From NCBI GenBank assembly GCA_945874515.1, contig CAMCHA010000082.1, positions 1 to 8,386 of the forward strand: a stretch of 8,386 nt of DNA, given 5' to 3'. Positions 7,483-8,386 of the stretch are shown piece after piece. The notes beneath the pieces are model-generated. The model saw only the letters and a list, made by a program, of their open reading frames with translations. It had not been told where the DNA came from and searched no databases. The position numbers were made by a program, and so were the translations under genes. This DNA comes from Asaia bogorensis (lineage in GTDB: Bacteria > Pseudomonadota > Alphaproteobacteria > Acetobacterales > Acetobacteraceae). Each line of letters starts with the position of its first letter. Within the stretch, counting starts at the first letter, position 1.

Positions 7483-8386
7483 TCAGCCCTTCATCCGCGC
7501 CACGGTGGCCGTGGTGCTATTGCCTGGCAGCAATTGGGCAAGCTTCACCTGCCCGCCATAGCCCTGCACAATCTCCGCCCCCACCACGGTTTCCACCGTG
7601 TAATCGGCGCCCTTCACCAGCACTTCGGGCTGAAACAGCCGGATCAATTCCAGCGGCGTTTCTTCATCGAAAACAGTGACGCAATCCACGGTGGCGAGTG
7701 ATGCCAGCACGGCAGCGCGCGCGGCTTCATTCTGAATGGGCCGCGCCGGGCCCTTCAGGCGCTTCACACTGTCATCACTGTTCAGGCCAACCACTAGGCG
7801 GTCACACCAGGACCGCGATTGTTCCAACAAATGCACATGCCCAGGGTGTAAAAGATCAAAGCAGCCATTGGTAAAGCCCACGCGCCAGCCGCGCCGGCGC
7901 CAGCGTTCCACCTGCTCCAAAGCGGCAGAGCGAGACATCACCTTACGCAAGGCGCCCCTTTCGGGGCCGAGCGCTTCCAGAATTTCCTCTTCCCGCGTCA
8001 CAGCCGTGCCAACCTTGCCCACCGCAATACCGGCGGCGATATTGGCCAGCCGCACGGCGACAGCCAGCGGCAGCTTGGCGCCAAGCCCGGCAGCGATGGT
8101 GGCCACCACCGTATCCCCTGCACCAGATACATCCTGCACTTCGGCGGCTTCGGCGGGGAAATGATGCAGCTTGTCGCCATCCAGCAGGGTCATGCCGTCT
8201 TCGCTGCGCGTCACCAGTACCGCGCCGAAGCCATGCGCGTCGCGCAGCGCTCGCAAGGCAGCGACGATGTTTTCTTCCGTGTCCACCGGCATGCCGGTGG
8301 CTTCCGCCAACTCCGCACGATTCGGTGTCACTAAATCAGCCCCGGCGTAGCGGCTGTAATCGCGCCCTTTGGGGTCCACCACCACG
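7483..8386 (-). CDS. hldE: Bifunctional heptose 7-phosphate kinase / heptose 1-phosphate adenylyltransferase, 5'-truncated by window edge
   Basis: HldE phosphorylates D-glycero-beta-D-manno-heptose 7-phosphate and then, after dephosphorylation by GmhB, adenylates heptose 1-phosphate, giving the ADP-heptose precursor of lipopolysaccharide core; it is cytoplasmic. The visible ~300 residues start inside the PfkB/ribokinase-like kinase domain ([15 protein letters not shown], then LVTPNRAE). The kinase signature GAGD (codons at 8113-8124, catalytic aspartate included) is intact. A short linker leads to the nucleotidyltransferase domain, with [13 protein letters not shown] (HPGH codons at 7837-7848), [21 protein letters not shown] and a C-terminal NSTT motif. 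Both active-site motifs in the visible part are intact. The frame stays open to the right edge, so the GTG at 8385 is internal; compared with E. coli HldE (477 residues) roughly 175-190 N-terminal residues lie outside. The gene may belong to an LPS operon beyond the window. Confidence 0.97.
   Translation of the reverse strand, partial: VVVDPKGRDYSRYAGADLVTPNRAELAEATGMPVDTEENIVAALRALRDAHGFGAVLVTRSEDGMTLLDGDKLHHFPAEAAEVQDVSGAGDTVVATIAAGLGAKLPLAVAVRLANIAAGIAVGKVGTAVTREEEILEALGPERGALRKVMSRSAALEQVERWRRRGWRVGFTNGCFDLLHPGHVHLLEQSRSWCDRLVVGLNSDDSVKRLKGPARPIQNEAARAAVLASLATVDCVTVFDEETPLELIRLFQPEVLVKGADYTVETVVGAEIVQGYGGQVKLAQLLPGNSTTATVARMKG

Overview
This window looks like ordinary chromosomal DNA from an alphaproteobacterium, most likely in the Rhodospirillales/Acetobacteraceae neighbourhood. 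The evidence is a two-subunit bacterial NADPH glutamate synthase with an alphaproteobacterial-style GltB N-terminus, an MmcB-family protein (a family I know mainly from Alphaproteobacteria), a Bug/TctC solute-binding protein (very abundant in Acetobacteraceae and Betaproteobacteria), and fairly GC-rich DNA (about 60% by eye). The order-level placement is inference; no rRNA or tRNA is present to settle it.

Layout from left to right. The window opens inside a plus-strand gene for a Bug/TctC-type periplasmic solute-binding protein; only the C-terminal two thirds are present (to 667). It ends tail to tail, 45 bp away, with the minus-strand operon gltB-gltD, which fills 713-6820: gltB (large, glutaminase/FMN subunit) is transcribed first, followed after a 21 bp gap with a strong Shine-Dalgarno by gltD (small, FAD/NADPH subunit). 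A 185 bp divergent intergenic region (6821-7005), unusually rich in short inverted repeats, separates gltB from plus-strand mmcB (7006-7476). mmcB converges, with a 6 bp gap, on minus-strand hldE (7483 to the right edge), the bifunctional ADP-heptose biosynthesis enzyme, of which only the C-terminal ~300 residues are visible. No stretch longer than 185 bp lacks a gene.

Function. GltB and GltD form the glutamate synthase (GOGAT) complex, which with glutamine synthetase assimilates ammonia: GltB hydrolyses glutamine and channels ammonia to 2-oxoglutarate, using electrons that GltD takes from NADPH. HldE makes ADP-heptose precursor for lipopolysaccharide core. MmcB is a small PD-(D/E)XK nuclease-fold DNA-repair protein. 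The Bug protein binds small organic acids or similar solutes in the periplasm. They are unrelated housekeeping and accessory functions placed side by side, not one pathway.

I found no mobile element, CRISPR array, RNA gene, attachment site or novel multigene system. All catalytic and cofactor residues I could check in gltB, gltD, mmcB and hldE are present. The only structure not explained by genes is the cluster of dyads between gltB and mmcB.
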